Made by a program: the position numbers and the translations under genes. DNA of 64,000 nucleotides, from positions 25,680 to 89,679 of the forward strand of contig JBQNAT010000010.1 of the NCBI GenBank assembly GCA_052170315.1. Reading direction: 5' to 3'. Of the stretch, positions 25,545-34,203 are shown piece by piece. The notes under the pieces were generated by a model that was not told the origin of the DNA, made no database searches, and saw nothing but the letters and a program-made list of their open reading frames with translations. The DNA comes from UBA9732 sp052170315 (GTDB lineage: Bacteria > Spirochaetota > Spirochaetia > Sphaerochaetales > Sphaerochaetaceae). Position 1 is the first letter of the stretch; each line of letters begins with the position of its first letter.

Positions 25545-26185
25545 AGAGGCTTTCACTTTTCTGCGGACACTACGGCAGCGGGAAAACCAACCTTGCCGTG
25601 AATTACGCTCTTTATCTTCGGAAGCTGGGTTTGGAGGTAACAATAGCCGATTTGGATATTGTTAATCCGTATTTCAGGTCAAAGGACAGTTTTGAGACCC
25701 TTGAAGCCGAGGGCGTTAAGGTCATTGCCCTGCCGTTCGCAAACAGCAGCGTGGACCTTCCCGCCCTGCCAAGCGGGGCCTATGCTCTTGTTCAGGATAA
25801 AAGCCGCTATGCCGTTTTGGACATAGGCGGCGATGACAGAGGAGCATATGCCCTTGGGCGTTTTGTTCCTTATATCCTTGAAGAAAACAACTATGACATG
25901 TTCTATGTTGTCAACTTCTACAGACCTCTTACATCAAACGCAAAAGAGGCTATGGAAGTGATGAGGGAAATTGAAGGCGCCTGCGGACTTGAGTTTACAG
26001 GTATCATCAACAATTCCAATCTTGGGGCGGAAACCACGGCGGAGAAGATACGCTTTACCTTTCCTGAGGCGGAACGGCTTTGCGGTCTTTCGGGACTTCC
26101 GCTTACCGCGGTAACGGCAGAAGAGAGCGCGGCGGAAGGCGCAATGGTGAAAATAAAGCTTCAAAAGCGTCCCTTTGAGGTCTGA
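25541..26185 (+). CDS. P-loop ATPase of the MinD/CooC/SIMIBI kind
   Basis: This 214-residue nucleotide-binding protein has a P-loop at residues 9-16 (GHYGSGKT), a switch-like region ADLDIVNPYFRS (about 37-48), and LDIGGDDRGAYALG (about 91-104) as the Walker B/switch II area. Members of this class act as metallocluster or protein maturation ATPases (CooC, NifH-like) or as membrane-localising ATPases. Its GTG start overlaps the aminotransferase stop (GTGA), and it lies directly before the ferredoxin subunit of the oxidoreductase. A role in assembling or gating the iron-sulfur/TPP enzyme is plausible but not shown. I do not recognise a named family member. Confidence 0.7.
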   Translation: MKRLSLFCGHYGSGKTNLAVNYALYLRKLGLEVTIADLDIVNPYFRSKDSFETLEAEGVKVIALPFANSSVDLPALPSGAYALVQDKSRYAVLDIGGDDRGAYALGRFVPYILEENNYDMFYVVNFYRPLTSNAKEAMEVMREIEGACGLEFTGIINNSNLGAETTAEKIRFTFPEAERLCGLSGLPLTAVTAEESAAEGAMVKIKLQKRPFEV

Positions 26186-26231
26186 GAGACGGAAATTAAA
26201 GGAATTTGATTCTTCAAAAGAGGTGAGCTGT

Positions 26232-26438
26232 ATGGCGAAAGTAACATTCAACGAAGACATTTGTAAGGGGTGCGGACTATGTATTGACGCATGTCCCCGG
26301 CACATACTCGCGCTTGATAAAAACAAGATTAACAGGAAGGGACATAACCCTGCCGTGATTACCGAGCAGTCTAAATGCATAGCCTGCGCCTTTTGCGCTG
26401 TAATGTGTCCTGACTGTGTGATAACCGTGGAGAAGTGA
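26232..26438 (+). CDS. 2[4Fe-4S] ferredoxin, delta subunit of 2-oxoacid:ferredoxin oxidoreductase
   Basis: This 68-residue iron-sulfur protein has two CxxCxxCxxxCP-type clusters: CKGCGLCIDACP and CIACAFCAVMCPDC. It passes electrons between the TPP-containing core enzyme and external ferredoxin. The start at 26232 is chosen because AGGTGA lies just before it and the protein then begins MAKVTFNEDICKGCG, which is typical; a longer frame from 26175 would add a basic tail of no known meaning. It precedes the alpha subunit by one base and is the first of four subunit genes in the order delta, alpha, beta, gamma. Confidence 0.9.
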   Translation: MAKVTFNEDICKGCGLCIDACPRHILALDKNKINRKGHNPAVITEQSKCIACAFCAVMCPDCVITVEK

Positions 26439-26439
26439 T

Positions 26440-27507
26440 ATGACAGAAAAAGTTTTGATGAAAGGAAACGAAGCCATTGCCGAAGCCGCCCTTAGAGCGG
26501 GTTGCCGTCATTATTTCGGTTATCCGATAACTCCGCAGACGGAGCTTACAGCCTATATGGCAAAGCGTCTTCCAAAGTTGGAAGGCGGTGTTTTCCTTCA
26601 GGCGGAAAGCGAGGTCAGCGCAATAAACATGGTTTACGGCGCATCCGGCGCGGGAAAGAGAGTCATGACAAGCTCATCTTCCCCGGGGATATCGCTTAAA
26701 CAGGAAGGCATTTCCTATATTGCCGGAGCGGATCTTCCCGCAGTGATAGTAAACGTCCAAAGAGGCGGTCCGGGTCTGGGAGGAATCCAGCCGTCACAGT
26801 CCGACTATTTCCAGGCAACCAAGGGCGGCGGACACGGAGACTATCATCTTATAGTACTGACTCCAAGCTCCGTTCAGGAAATGGCTGATTTGACAAGCCT
26901 TGCCTTTGATCTTGCAGATAAGTACCGCTGTCCGACAATGCTGCTTGCAGACGGGACAATGGGACAGATGATGGAGCCGGTACTGCTTCCCGAACCTCAT
27001 TGCTCAGCTGTTGCCAAGCCGTGGGCGCTTACCGGAACCGGAATGAAGAGAGAGCACAACGTCATAAATTCACTTTATCTTGTACCTGAGGTGCTGGAAA
27101 AAATGAACCTTGAACGCTTCGAACGCTATAAAGAAATTGAGGAAAACGAAGTCCGCTTTGAAAGCTATCTTATGAATGACGCGGACTACTGCCTTGTAGC
27201 CTTCGGTATTGCTGCCCGTGTAGCCAAGAATGCCATAACAATTATGAGAAAAGACGGTATTAAGGCAGGTCTGATAAGACCTATTACTGTTTGGCCGTTC
27301 CCGAAGAAGGCTATCAGTGAAGCAGCAAAAAAAGTCAAAGGCTTTGTAAGTGTTGAGCTTTCAATGGGGCAGATGATAGAAGACGTCAAGCTTGCGGAAG
27401 AGTGCCTTCGTCCCGTAGCTCTATGCAGAAGAGTCGGCGGAATGATTCCCGGCGTTGACCAGATAATTGACGTAACAAAAAAACTGGCGGAAGGAGGCGT
27501 GCGATAA
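26440..27507 (+). CDS. vorB: 2-oxoacid:ferredoxin oxidoreductase alpha subunit (VorB type)
   Basis: This 355-residue subunit carries the pyrimidine-binding domain of pyruvate:ferredoxin-oxidoreductase-like enzymes: GYPITPQTE (about 28-36), QAESEVSAINMVYGASGAGK, TSSSSPGISLKQEG and VNVQRGGPGLGGIQPSQSDYF. The close match to the pattern of 3-methyl-2-oxobutanoate:ferredoxin oxidoreductase (VorB) suggests branched-chain 2-oxoacids as substrates, although 2-oxoglutarate-type enzymes share most motifs. With ferredoxin the enzyme can either oxidise the 2-oxoacid to acyl-CoA and CO2 or, with reduced ferredoxin, carboxylate acyl-CoA to the 2-oxoacid. Its neighbour genes (acyl-CoA ligase, BCAT) and T-box control favour the carboxylating, biosynthetic direction. 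Confidence 0.85.
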   Translation: MTEKVLMKGNEAIAEAALRAGCRHYFGYPITPQTELTAYMAKRLPKLEGGVFLQAESEVSAINMVYGASGAGKRVMTSSSSPGISLKQEGISYIAGADLPAVIVNVQRGGPGLGGIQPSQSDYFQATKGGGHGDYHLIVLTPSSVQEMADLTSLAFDLADKYRCPTMLLADGTMGQMMEPVLLPEPHCSAVAKPWALTGTGMKREHNVINSLYLVPEVLEKMNLERFERYKEIEENEVRFESYLMNDADYCLVAFGIAARVAKNAITIMRKDGIKAGLIRPITVWPFPKKAISEAAKKVKGFVSVELSMGQMIEDVKLAEECLRPVALCRRVGGMIPGVDQIIDVTKKLAEGGVR

Positions 27508-28259
27508 TGGCCGTTGTTTTTCAGAAACCGAAAAGTCTTACATCCAAAGAGATGCATTACTGCCCGGGCTGCCCTCACGGGATTATCCACAGGCTTGTGG
27601 CGGAGGCTATTGACAGCCTTGGCATAGAAGGAAAAACCGTAGGCGTTGCCCCTGTAGGCTGTGCGGTTCTTGCATACGATTATTTTACCTGCGATATGGT
27701 TGAAGCGGCTCACGGAAGAGCCCCGGCAGTTGCGACGGGTCTTAAAAGAGCCTTGCCTGAAAATATTGTTTTCACTTATCAGGGCGACGGGGATCTTGCC
27801 TCAATAGGTATGGCTGAAACAGTCCACGCGGCTACCAGAAACGAGAATATCACAATCATTTTCGTTAATAACGCCATTTACGGAATGACAGGCGGCCAGA
27901 TGGCGCCCACTTCGCTTCCGGGTCAGATAACTCAGACATCTCCATACGGACGTGACGTGAAAACCGCCGGTTATCCGATACGTGTATGCGAGATGCTTGC
28001 CGCCCTTGATGCTCCTTACTATATTGAGCGCGTTGCCGTGAACAGCGTGAAGAACGTCCTGAAAGCAAAAAAAGCCGTTGAGAAGGCCTTCCGCAATCAG
28101 GTCGAGGGCAAGGGCTTCTCTCTGATAGAGCTGATTTCGGCCTGTCCTACAAACTGGGGACTTACGCCTGCAAAGGCGCTTGAATGGGTAAAAGATAAGA
28201 TGATTCCTTACTATCCGCTTGGGGTTTTCAGGGACAAAGATACGGAGGCGGCGAAATGA
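27507..28259 (+). CDS. 2-oxoacid:ferredoxin oxidoreductase beta subunit
   Basis: This 250-residue TPP-binding subunit has CPGCPHG near the N-terminus (about 20-26), VGCAV, the TPP/Mg motif GDGDLASIG (about 93-101) with NNAIYGMTGGQMAPTS (about 117-132), as in VorA/KorB proteins. It forms the active site together with the alpha subunit. Its ATG shares one base with the alpha stop, and its own end overlaps the gamma start, so all subunits are produced in fixed ratio. The cysteines of CPGC probably bind an iron-sulfur cluster or structural site as in related enzymes. Confidence 0.88.
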   Translation: MAVVFQKPKSLTSKEMHYCPGCPHGIIHRLVAEAIDSLGIEGKTVGVAPVGCAVLAYDYFTCDMVEAAHGRAPAVATGLKRALPENIVFTYQGDGDLASIGMAETVHAATRNENITIIFVNNAIYGMTGGQMAPTSLPGQITQTSPYGRDVKTAGYPIRVCEMLAALDAPYYIERVAVNSVKNVLKAKKAVEKAFRNQVEGKGFSLIELISACPTNWGLTPAKALEWVKDKMIPYYPLGVFRDKDTEAAK

Positions 28260-28786
28260 CTACACAGATTCTTATAGCAGGCTTCGGAGGACAGGGTATT
28301 CTGTTTTCAGGAAAACTTCTTGCGTACAAGGCGCTTTCAGAAGGAAAAGAGCTTTCATGGCTGCCTTCCTACGGACCTGAAATGAGAGGCGGCACAGCCT
28401 CCTGCTCCGTAACGGTAAGCGATGAACCTGTAGGTTCTCCTATTATTGACCATCCTGATGTGCTTATAGTTATGAACCTTCCGTCTTTAGACAGATATGA
28501 GGACTCAGTAAAGCCCGGAGGCATGATTTTCGTGGATTCCAGCCTTGTTGAAAGAAAGGTGAAGAGAACAGACGTAAAAGCTTTTTACATACCCGCAACC
28601 AGGCTTGCTCAGGATATGGGCGCAGGAAACCTTGCCAACATAGTCCTTCTTGGAAAAGTCATGAAAGACTGTTCTGCGGTTTCAGGAAACGGACTTGAAG
28701 AGGCTCTTCGCAAGGTTGTTTCCGCAAAGCACCCCGAAATGTATGAAATTAATCTTAAGGCCATTGAAACCGGGTATAGCTACTGA
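28256..28786 (+). CDS. 2-oxoacid:ferredoxin oxidoreductase gamma subunit
   Basis: This 176-residue subunit of the POR gamma family has the family N-terminus IAGFGGQGILFSGKLLAY (about 7-24), then SYGPEMRGGTASCSVTVSD (about 39-57), and later NLANIVLLGKVM. The gamma subunit completes the CoA-binding and dimer-forming part of the enzyme. It overlaps the beta gene by four bases (ATGA) and is the last gene of the T-box operon; no strong terminator was seen before the PucR gene 38 bases on. Confidence 0.88.
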   Translation: MTTQILIAGFGGQGILFSGKLLAYKALSEGKELSWLPSYGPEMRGGTASCSVTVSDEPVGSPIIDHPDVLIVMNLPSLDRYEDSVKPGGMIFVDSSLVERKVKRTDVKAFYIPATRLAQDMGAGNLANIVLLGKVMKDCSAVSGNGLEEALRKVVSAKHPEMYEINLKAIETGYSY

Positions 28787-28824
28787 TTTATATTAGTCGT
28801 ATAATCAGGTTATGGAGGTGAATC

Positions 28825-30450
28825 GTGAGTTTTAATGTTGAAGATGCGATGAAACTTCCTTCCATGAAGGGCGCCAGGCTTGCCGCGGGACAGAACGGCG
28901 TTAAATCAAACATTCTGGCCGTTACGGTTTTTGAATACAAAGGTTCAAAAGACCTTCAGAACAGGTTCATGGCTTTAAATTCCGGAAAACTTAACGGTAA
29001 GCTTGTTCTTGCAAGCTTCGCGTCAATGGAGAGAGATACGGAGCTTCAGCGAAGATGTCTGGAGTATATGGCAAAAGGGGGAGCTTCCGCTCTTGTCCTT
29101 TATTATGTAGGCGTTATTCTTAAAGAAGTAGGCAGAAGCCTTAAAGATACTGCGGATTCCCTGTCTCTGCCCGTTATTGTAATGCCTGAAAACAAGCTGG
29201 ATATTGGTTATGACGCTCTTATTTCGGAAGTATCGGAATCCGTGCTGACAGCGGGCGCAGATTATAACGAAAATCTTGCCACGGAAATAATCGGTCAGGT
29301 TTCAAAGCTGCCTGCCGACAAACAGACAGTAGATTCGGTTTTAAATCTTCTAAGTTCAAAGCTTAATGCCGGTATAATACTTACAGACGGCAGTCTTAAT
29401 AATCTTGGGGAGTCCTTTAAAGGCGGAATTTCTGTTCAGGGTGTCCTGAACGAAGAAAATGTCCCTCATCATATAAAACGCAAAAAGGCTTTCGCCCCGG
29501 TTCCCGGCAGTTTTATATGGTATGCCCCTATACATGACAGAGGCGTTGAGCCCATGAGGCTCTTCCTTATTGAAGACGGAAATTCTCTTAATGAGATGCG
29601 TGTAGATATGGCCCGCGCCGCAGTTCAGCTTGCTGTGGAACTTTGGAGCAACAGCCACAGCGAGGTTTTGACATCGGAACTTGTTAAAGCAATCCTCAAT
29701 GACGAACCAATAAGGATGAGAAGGCTGAGCGAAGTGCTGCGCATTGATATCAAGTCCATCCACAACTCCTGGTTCATACGCTGTACCGACGGAAGAAGTC
29801 ATTTTTCCTATGAAATGATAAAGGCTGTCAGGGATGTTATGAACAATCTTGATTCCGAGATACTTCTGGAATCCTACAGACCCACGCCGGGCAATTCGGA
29901 TGACCTGATAATGTTTTTCAGAAATCCGCTGGATGCAAAGCTTCTGAATAACTGCGCGCGCTCTATAATTGAAAATCTCCACGGCCTTGGCTGCAATCAT
30001 GTTTATCTTACCATGCTGGATTACAAGTTCACTACCGCAGATGTGAGAAATGCCTTTTCCATATGGAATGAGAACGAGGCTAAGGCCAGAACCGTTTTCC
30101 CCGCTCTTGAAATATTTCACGAATCTGAAATAGAGCTTGCAAGACAGTGCGATGCGATAATAAAGCTTGGGGAAGCAAGCATAGCTTCCGCAACCGACTG
30201 TCTGTACGCGCTTGAAGAGCGACACGGCTCGGAAGAGTTTTTAAAAACGCTTGAAGTTTACTTCCTTGACGCGGACATGAACATGCAGAAGGCCTCCGAG
30301 ATTCTGGGTGTTCATAAAAATACAATAAAGTACAGGATAAATATTGTATGCGACGCGCTTGGTCATTCCGTAAATAATCCTGTTACAACCTCTCGTCTTA
30401 CCATAGCGCTTGCAATCAGGCGTCTGCTTGATAAGGCAGGCGCAATTTAA
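28825..30450 (+). CDS. PucR family transcriptional regulator
   Basis: This 541-residue regulator is of the PucR type. The N-terminal ligand domain (about 1-130) starts like purine-catabolism regulators (VEDAMKLPSMKGARLAAG). A middle GGDEF-like/unknown region follows, and the C-terminal PucR helix-turn-helix lies at about 480-540 (DADMNMQKASEILGVHKNTIKYRI). PucR proteins respond to purine-breakdown or amino-acid signals and usually activate nearby genes. The GTG start at 28825 follows GGAGGTG closely. A TATAAT sequence at 28800-28805 could be the -10 of its own promoter, with no clear -35. It is followed 15 bases later by a deaminase gene, so purine catabolism is the likely subject. Control of the VOR operon is an alternative. 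Confidence 0.8.
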   Translation: MSFNVEDAMKLPSMKGARLAAGQNGVKSNILAVTVFEYKGSKDLQNRFMALNSGKLNGKLVLASFASMERDTELQRRCLEYMAKGGASALVLYYVGVILKEVGRSLKDTADSLSLPVIVMPENKLDIGYDALISEVSESVLTAGADYNENLATEIIGQVSKLPADKQTVDSVLNLLSSKLNAGIILTDGSLNNLGESFKGGISVQGVLNEENVPHHIKRKKAFAPVPGSFIWYAPIHDRGVEPMRLFLIEDGNSLNEMRVDMARAAVQLAVELWSNSHSEVLTSELVKAILNDEPIRMRRLSEVLRIDIKSIHNSWFIRCTDGRSHFSYEMIKAVRDVMNNLDSEILLESYRPTPGNSDDLIMFFRNPLDAKLLNNCARSIIENLHGLGCNHVYLTMLDYKFTTADVRNAFSIWNENEAKARTVFPALEIFHESEIELARQCDAIIKLGEASIASATDCLYALEERHGSEEFLKTLEVYFLDADMNMQKASEILGVHKNTIKYRINIVCDALGHSVNNPVTTSRLTIALAIRRLLDKAGAI

Positions 30451-30465
30451 AAATAAGGAGAAAAT

Positions 30466-30954
30466 ATGGACCATTTAAAATATCTGCTTGCTGCCAACGA
30501 AACCGCACGAAAGGCCCGTGAGAACGGGAATACTCCGTTCGGAGCCGTGCTTGTAGACGAAAACGGAAACATAGTAATGGAGCAGGGCAACGCGGAACAC
30601 GACCTGCATGATGCCACTGCCCACGCGGAGCGTTTTCTTGCTTCCCGCGCAAGCCGGACATTCAGCCGTGAGTTTCTGTGGAAATGTACGCTTTATACAA
30701 CATTTGAGCCCTGCTGTATGTGTACAGGTGCCATATACTGGGCCAATATCGGAAGGATAGTATATGGTGTTACAGAAGAGAAGCTCCTTGAGCTGACAGG
30801 CTCCGATGATAAAAATCCTACTTTCAACATTTCCTGCAGGACAATAATCGCGGCAGGTCAGAAACCTATAGAAGTTCTTGGCCCGTTTCCGGAGATAGGC
30901 TACGCCATTGAAGAAGTGCATGCAGGATTCTGGAATCCTGAAAAACCGGAATAG
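30466..30954 (+). CDS. Nucleoside/nucleobase deaminase, guanine deaminase-like
   Basis: This 162-residue zinc deaminase of the cytidine/deoxycytidylate family has the zinc and proton-shuttle motif HAE (in TAHAERFLA) and PCCMCTGA with the two zinc cysteines. The remaining sequence (TPFGAVLVDENG, WANIGRIVYGVT, VEVLGPF-like end) resembles bacterial guanine deaminase (GuaD/YkoA group), which converts guanine to xanthine, more than the tRNA adenosine deaminase TadA. AAGGAG precedes the ATG. Its pairing with a PucR-type regulator supports a role in purine breakdown, and it could feed the ureide enzymes at the left end of the window. The substrate assignment is inference. Confidence 0.7.
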   Translation: MDHLKYLLAANETARKARENGNTPFGAVLVDENGNIVMEQGNAEHDLHDATAHAERFLASRASRTFSREFLWKCTLYTTFEPCCMCTGAIYWANIGRIVYGVTEEKLLELTGSDDKNPTFNISCRTIIAAGQKPIEVLGPFPEIGYAIEEVHAGFWNPEKPE

Positions 30955-30959
30955 ACGTT

Positions 30960-32333
30960 TTATTTATATTTTTCTGAAATCTCTCTTGCCACAAATACGC
31001 CGCTTGCGGAGGCATGTGAAAGAGAGTGCGTAACTCCGCTTCCGTCTCCTATCATGTACAGGCCCTTATATTTTGTTTCCAGATGCCTGTCAACCTTTAC
31101 TTCCATGTTGTAGAACTTGACTTCAACGCCGTACAGCAGAATATCGTCGTTTGCCGTACCCGGGGCAATGCGGTCAAGGGCATGTATCATTTCTATTATG
31201 CCATCAAGGATTCGTTTTGGCAGAACAAGGCTTAAATCTCCCGGTTCGGCCTGAAGGGTGGGACGAACAAAGCTTTCTTCAATTCGTTTCCTGTTGCTGC
31301 GCCTTCCTCTGATAAGGTCCCCGAAGCGCTGTACAATTACTCCGCCGCCAAGCATGTTTGAAAGCCTTGCGATGCCTTCGCCATAGCCGTTGCTGTCCTT
31401 GAAAGGCTCGGTAAAATGCTTGGAAACAAGAAGCGCGAAGTTTGTATTTTCGGTTCTCCGGGACGAATCTTCAAAGCTGTGTCCGTTTACGGTAACTATG
31501 CCGTTGGTGTTTTCGTTTACAACTATACCATAAGGGTTCATGCAGAAGGTGCGCACGTTGTCTTCAAACTTTTCAGTTCTGTAAACTATCTTGCTTTCAT
31601 AAAGGCTGTCCGTCAGGTGCGAAAAAATCTCTGCCGGAAGCTCAACCCTTACTCCTATATCCACTCTGTTTGAAAGCGTTTCTATGTCAAGCTCCCTGCA
31701 GATTTCTTCCACCCACTTGCTTCCGCTGCGTCCTACGGAAACTATGCAGTGCTTGCATTCAAAAGTTTCATTGTCAGTGACTGCCTTGAAACCGCCGTCT
31801 ATAACTTCAATCTTTCTTACAGGGTCACGGAAAACAAAATGAATTTTGTCTTTCATTTTCCTGTAGAGGTTCTGAAGTACAACATAGTTTTTGTCCGTAC
31901 CAAGATGCCTTACGGACGCGTCAAGGAGCTTGAGCTTGTTCTGCATGCACAGTCTCTTTATATCCGAGCCTGCGGTGGAGTAGAGTTTTGTGCCTTCGCC
32001 GCCGTGTGTCATGTTGATATGGTCAACATACTCCATAAGCTCCGTGGCCTGCTGTTTCCCTATGTATTCGCACAAAGTTCCGCCAAAGTCGTTTGTTATG
32101 TTGTATTTACCGTCCGAGAACGCGCCGGCGCCTCCGAAGCCCGACATTATGGAGCAGGTTTTGCAGTTTATGCAGGATTTGATTTTAACACCGTCTATGG
32201 GACATTTTCTCTTTTCAAGGGGATTGCCCATTTCTATTACGGCGATATTAAGCTTCGGGCTGCTCTTCATAAGTTCATAGGCAGAGAATATTCCGCCGGG
32301 ACCCGCCCCAATGATTATAACATCGTACCTCAT
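30960..32333 (-). CDS. FAD-dependent oxidoreductase (COG2509-type flavoprotein)
   Basis: This 457-residue flavoprotein starts with the dinucleotide-binding motif GAGPGG (residues 9-14), followed by a Cys-rich stretch (CINCKTC, about 53-59) and MSGFGGAGAFSDGKYN. Near the C-terminus MIGDGSGVTHSLSHASASG is the second FAD-contact motif. The protein belongs to uncharacterised FAD-dependent dehydrogenases common in anaerobes. The cysteine pairs may be redox-active or bind metal. It converges with the deaminase gene (5-base gap) and is transcribed alone. No reaction can be assigned from sequence. Confidence 0.8.
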   Translation of the reverse strand: MRYDVIIIGAGPGGIFSAYELMKSSPKLNIAVIEMGNPLEKRKCPIDGVKIKSCINCKTCSIMSGFGGAGAFSDGKYNITNDFGGTLCEYIGKQQATELMEYVDHINMTHGGEGTKLYSTAGSDIKRLCMQNKLKLLDASVRHLGTDKNYVVLQNLYRKMKDKIHFVFRDPVRKIEVIDGGFKAVTDNETFECKHCIVSVGRSGSKWVEEICRELDIETLSNRVDIGVRVELPAEIFSHLTDSLYESKIVYRTEKFEDNVRTFCMNPYGIVVNENTNGIVTVNGHSFEDSSRRTENTNFALLVSKHFTEPFKDSNGYGEGIARLSNMLGGGVIVQRFGDLIRGRRSNRKRIEESFVRPTLQAEPGDLSLVLPKRILDGIIEMIHALDRIAPGTANDDILLYGVEVKFYNMEVKVDRHLETKYKGLYMIGDGSGVTHSLSHASASGVFVAREISEKYK

Positions 32334-32443
32334 GGCTTAAATCTACAATTATGAGGCTTTTAGTTCAATAAGTTCAGCCGGTTTGCCTCTTTTCTTTGAT
32401 ATCCGTACTTTTGCCGAAAACCGCGAATATGTCCTTACTTATC

Positions 32444-32472
32444 TTGCCCTGAGCGTTTTATTTGTTTAAATT
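32444..32472 (+). promoter_or_regulatory. Possible promoter of the prsW-like gene
   Basis: TTGCCC (32444-32449) and TAAATT (32467-32472) are separated by 17 bases, 23 bases before the start codon. Confidence 0.3.
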
Positions 32473-32494
32473 CTAAAGCATACGGAGGCATAGT

Positions 32495-33247
32495 ATGTTC
32501 TTCTGGTCTGTTATGACGCCTTTTCTCACTTACCGCTGGCTTCTTCTGGCTTCAGCCGTTATTCCCGCCGTTTTTCTTCTTGTAAAAGTCTACAGGTCCG
32601 ACAGGCTTGAAAAAGAATCTCCCTATCTGATTTTGGGCCTTGTAATCAGCGGAATAATATCAACATTTTTTGCCCTTATTGCGGAGCGTATTCTGGGAAC
32701 TTTCCTGAACCGCGCTGTTGAAAACGGCACAATGCTTTACAATCTTATCCTCTACTTCGGAGTAGTGGGTTTGTCAGAGGAGCTTGCAAAGTATGCGCTT
32801 CTGAAAAAACGTACCTGGAACAGCAGTGAATTCAACTGCCAGTATGACGGCGTGGTTTACGCCACAGCTGTTTCCCTTGGCTTTGCCCTGTGGGAAAATA
32901 TCTCCTACGTTACCATGTACGGTTTCGGCACTGCTCTTGTAAGGGCTGTCACGGCAGTTCCGGGGCATGCGTGTTTCGGTGTTTTCATGGGTGTTTTCTA
33001 CGGCCTTGCGAAGGGCGGGGATTATATGGGAGACCGCAGTCTTTCAAAGTTCTACAGTTTTCTTTCCGTCGCTGTCCCCGTGTTGCTTCACGGGACATAC
33101 GACTACATAGCATCCATGGGTTCCGGTTACGATTTAAGTTGGATTTTCATAATTTTCGTTCTGATTCTCTTTTCCGTTTCCATTTTTCTTGTTAATCAGA
33201 TGGCAAAGAACGACAGATATATATCAAGAAACAGGAGAAGGTCTTAG
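32495..33247 (+). CDS. PrsW-type intramembrane metalloprotease
   Basis: This 250-residue polytopic membrane protein has about seven hydrophobic helices and the PrsW family motifs: SEELAKY (about 93-99, the Glu pair), FALWENISYV (about 129-138), PGHACFGVFMG (about 156-166) and LLHGTYDY (about 201-208). These supply the conserved Glu and His residues of the intramembrane protease active site. PrsW in Bacillus cuts an anti-sigma factor; the target here is unknown. CGGAGG precedes the ATG. It stands alone and converges on the AEC-type carrier gene. Confidence 0.85.
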   Translation: MFFWSVMTPFLTYRWLLLASAVIPAVFLLVKVYRSDRLEKESPYLILGLVISGIISTFFALIAERILGTFLNRAVENGTMLYNLILYFGVVGLSEELAKYALLKKRTWNSSEFNCQYDGVVYATAVSLGFALWENISYVTMYGFGTALVRAVTAVPGHACFGVFMGVFYGLAKGGDYMGDRSLSKFYSFLSVAVPVLLHGTYDYIASMGSGYDLSWIFIIFVLILFSVSIFLVNQMAKNDRYISRNRRRS

Positions 33248-34174
33248 TCATAAAAGAATCAGTGCCAGCAGGGGCAGGGTGACTGCGCAGAGTATTGACG
33301 AAATAAGCACTGTATAGGCGGCGTTCTTCTGTTCAGAGCCGTGGAGCTCGGAAAGAGACTGAATGACGGCGGCGCACGGAGTACCTGAAATTATAAGTAC
33401 GGACGTTTTGAAGGTTGAGTCGAACCACGGAAGAAAATAGACCAGAGCATAGGCAAAGAGGGGGAAAACAAGAAGCTTCATTGCGCTTACAAGATAGGCG
33501 AAAGGCTCTGTGAAAACCTCTTTCAGCTTCATTGAGGCAAGGCGCAGGCCAAGTATCAGCATACATATCGGCGCGGCCATGGCTCTAAGTGTGAGAAGTA
33601 CGCTCTGAATTTCGGAAGGAAGCTTTATGTTCATGAGATACAGCGGTACAGCCACGAAAACCGAAAGGACGGTAGGGTTGATAACGGTGCGCCTTATGGA
33701 GATATATTTCCTGTCTCTTGTTATCATGAACTCTCCTACAGTGAAAATAAGAAGATTCATGCTTGTAGCAAACAGCATGCAGTAGCCGGAAACAATGGGC
33801 TCGGTCGGGATGAGGGCGCTTATGAGCGGCTGGCCGAAAAAGCCTACGTTGCCCAAAAAGGAGCCGATTGTAAAGATTCTGTACTTTCCGTCGTTAAGTC
33901 GGTTTTTTAGCACGGCAATGAGTATAAGAAACATCAGAACCTGGGCAATAAGGCTTACAAGAAAAAACCATAGCAGTTTCAGCGCATCCCGGGCATTGTA
34001 TTCCATGCTCTGGAATGAGCTTATTATCATGCCGGGTGTGATGAAGTAGACAAGAAAAGAAGAAAGGCTTTTTCCGTGGTCGGCTTCAGCGAGTTTAAAT
34101 TTTGCAAGAGCGTAGCCCATTGCCAGGAAAGAGAGCATTACAAGCTCGCTTTTGAGTATTACAGAAAATCCCAT
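33248..34174 (-). CDS. AEC-family auxin efflux carrier-like transporter
   Basis: This 308-residue protein has about ten transmembrane helices in two halves of five, the usual layout of the AEC (auxin efflux carrier/MdcF) family. Typical marks are the N-terminal helix with MGYALAKF, FLGNVGFFGQPLISAL (about 110-125) in the middle of the first half, and GTPCAAVIQSL near the end. Bacterial members move malonate, malate or other small anions by a sodium- or proton-coupled mechanism, so the substrate cannot be told. The 3' end abuts the prsW-like gene. Confidence 0.8.
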   Translation of the reverse strand: MGFSVILKSELVMLSFLAMGYALAKFKLAEADHGKSLSSFLVYFITPGMIISSFQSMEYNARDALKLLWFFLVSLIAQVLMFLILIAVLKNRLNDGKYRIFTIGSFLGNVGFFGQPLISALIPTEPIVSGYCMLFATSMNLLIFTVGEFMITRDRKYISIRRTVINPTVLSVFVAVPLYLMNIKLPSEIQSVLLTLRAMAAPICMLILGLRLASMKLKEVFTEPFAYLVSAMKLLVFPLFAYALVYFLPWFDSTFKTSVLIISGTPCAAVIQSLSELHGSEQKNAAYTVLISSILCAVTLPLLALILL

Positions 34175-34203
34175 GGCTTAAATTAGACTTTGCGTCAAAT
34201 CTT

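Noticed and set aside
29356..30225. Long minus-strand frame inside the PucR gene
   Set aside because: It is an antisense shadow; the PucR domains are on the plus strand.
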